Translations under genes and position numbers: made by a program
Source: Cyclobacteriaceae bacterium
GTDB taxonomy: Bacteria; Bacteroidota; Bacteroidia; Cytophagales; Cyclobacteriaceae
Direction: 5' to 3'
Length of the DNA stretch: 64,000 nt
Assembly: GCA_019638355.1 (NCBI GenBank)
Contig: JAHBTY010000001.1
Span: 1-64,000, forward strand
In this document: positions 63,293-64,000 of the stretch, piece by piece
How the letters are laid out: each line of letters starts with the position of its first letter
Numbering within the stretch: the first letter of the stretch is position 1
Notes under the pieces: model-generated
What the model saw: only the letters and a program-made list of their open reading frames with translations
Told to the model about the DNA's origin: nothing
The model's database searches: none

Positions 63293-64000
63293 ATGAACAA
63301 TATCATATCATTATCTTTACTATCGGTTGTTGCTCTTGCCGTTTCATGCTCAAAGCCTGAGCAAGCAAAAGAAACCGAATCGCAATCAAAGGGAAATTCT
63401 CTTCATCTAAGCGATGAGCAACTACAAACCATTGGCTTACAACTTGGCAAAATAGAAACCCGAAAAATCAGCAATCCCATTCGGGTGAATGGGATGTTGG
63501 ATGTTCCTCCGCAAAACATGGTAACCATTGCAGCCCCTATGGGTGGTTTTGTGAAACACACGGAACTACTGCAAGGCATGTACATAAAACAAGGTCAGGT
63601 GGTAGCCATATTAGAACATCAGGATTACATTCAATTGCAGCAAGAATACCTGGATAGTAAAACGCAATTGGAGTTTCAGGAACTGGAGTATAAACGGCAA
63701 CAAGAACTTGCAGGTGAAAATGTAAATGCAGCAAAGGTGTTGCAGCAAGCTCAATCAAATTATTTCTCAGCAAAAGCAAAAGAAGAAGGACTGCGCGCCC
63801 GACTCAAAATGATTGGGCTTTCTGCGGAAGCAATTCAGAAAGATGGAATAAAAAGTATCATTAACATTACTACGCCCATTGCCGGTTATGTTACAGAGGT
63901 AAATGTAAACCGTGGCAAGTTTGTGAATAGTGCCGATGTCATGTTTAAAATTGTAGATACTGAGCATTTGCATGCCGAAGCGCAGGTGTTTGAGAAAGAC
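63293..64000 (+). CDS. czcB: Periplasmic adaptor of the RND pump (CzcB-like), cut by window end
   Basis: 236 codons are visible and the frame is open to the last base. N-terminal signal with lipobox LAVSC (Cys about 19) suggests a lipoprotein. Then GMLDVPPQNMVTIAAPMGGF and VKHTELLQGMYIKQGQVVAI form the barrel-sandwich (biotinyl-lipoyl-like) region, a coiled-coil hairpin (QQEYLDSKTQLEFQELEYKR), then the second half ITTPIAGYVTEVNVNRGKFV. Spacing to the TolC-like gene is 5 bases. Confidence 0.87.
   Translation, partial: MNNIISLSLLSVVALAVSCSKPEQAKETESQSKGNSLHLSDEQLQTIGLQLGKIETRKISNPIRVNGMLDVPPQNMVTIAAPMGGFVKHTELLQGMYIKQGQVVAILEHQDYIQLQQEYLDSKTQLEFQELEYKRQQELAGENVNAAKVLQQAQSNYFSAKAKEEGLRARLKMIGLSAEAIQKDGIKSIINITTPIAGYVTEVNVNRGKFVNSADVMFKIVDTEHLHAEAQVFEKD

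Overview
The window looks like a piece of a Bacteroidota chromosome, most likely a Cytophagales-type bacterium. Supporting signs are a type IX secretion (T9SS) sorting domain, a SusC/RagA-style TonB plug, tandem DUF3857 transglutaminase-like proteins, a PG_1098-type methyltransferase, a bestrophin-family membrane protein, almost no Shine-Dalgarno sequences and a few TAnnTTTG-like -7 boxes. Genes are tightly packed on both strands. I found no rRNA, tRNA or CRISPR array. Assignments rest on motifs read by eye; no database search was run.

Region by region. 1-7 kb: the 3' part of a GMC oxidoreductase, a decayed REP-associated (RAYT) transposase gene, a GNAT acetyltransferase, a Ca2+/Na+ exchanger, a trans-sulfuration PLP enzyme, a CYTH protein, and a YciI/DGPF protein paired with an ECF42-like sigma factor. 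7-15.6 kb: an unknown membrane-anchored protein, a bestrophin-family protein, and a surface cluster in which a propeller-type sensor kinase and a NarL-type regulator bracket three exported proteins. 15.6-25.8 kb: glutamate synthase gltB and gltD separated by a repeat-rich gap, then a compact type II restriction-modification pair next to a PG_1098-type methyltransferase and a LAB_N membrane protein. 25.9-31.6 kb: an M20 amidohydrolase, a PIG-L deacetylase, a Tat-exported Gfo/Idh/MocA protein, a lipoprotein and a polytopic membrane protein. 31.6-43.4 kb: rbfA, a LolC/E-like permease, an SNF2 helicase, an LpxL-like acyltransferase, an SDR, two DUF3857 proteins (one without its catalytic Cys and His) and radA.

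43.4-52.3 kb holds a 1936-residue alpha-2-macroglobulin-like protein carrying an embedded SusC-type carboxypeptidase-regulatory and TonB-plug segment. Next comes a PLP enzyme translationally coupled to an unusual winged-helix/ComF-like phosphoribosyltransferase. Two clean palindromes lie between that gene and a divergent PA0069-type radical SAM gene.

52.3-58.4 kb is the accessory stretch: six co-directional genes, mostly unrecognisable, bracketed by imperfect direct repeats. Inside it are an AT-rich FRG-domain gene paired with an unknown 412-residue protein, and an unknown pair whose second member has a cysteine cluster. This is the best place to look for an undescribed, possibly defence-related system, but that function is inference. 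From 58.4 kb to the end runs a heavy-metal RND efflux operon: a His-rich small protein, czcA-like pump, TolC-like outer-membrane factor and adaptor (cut by the window end).
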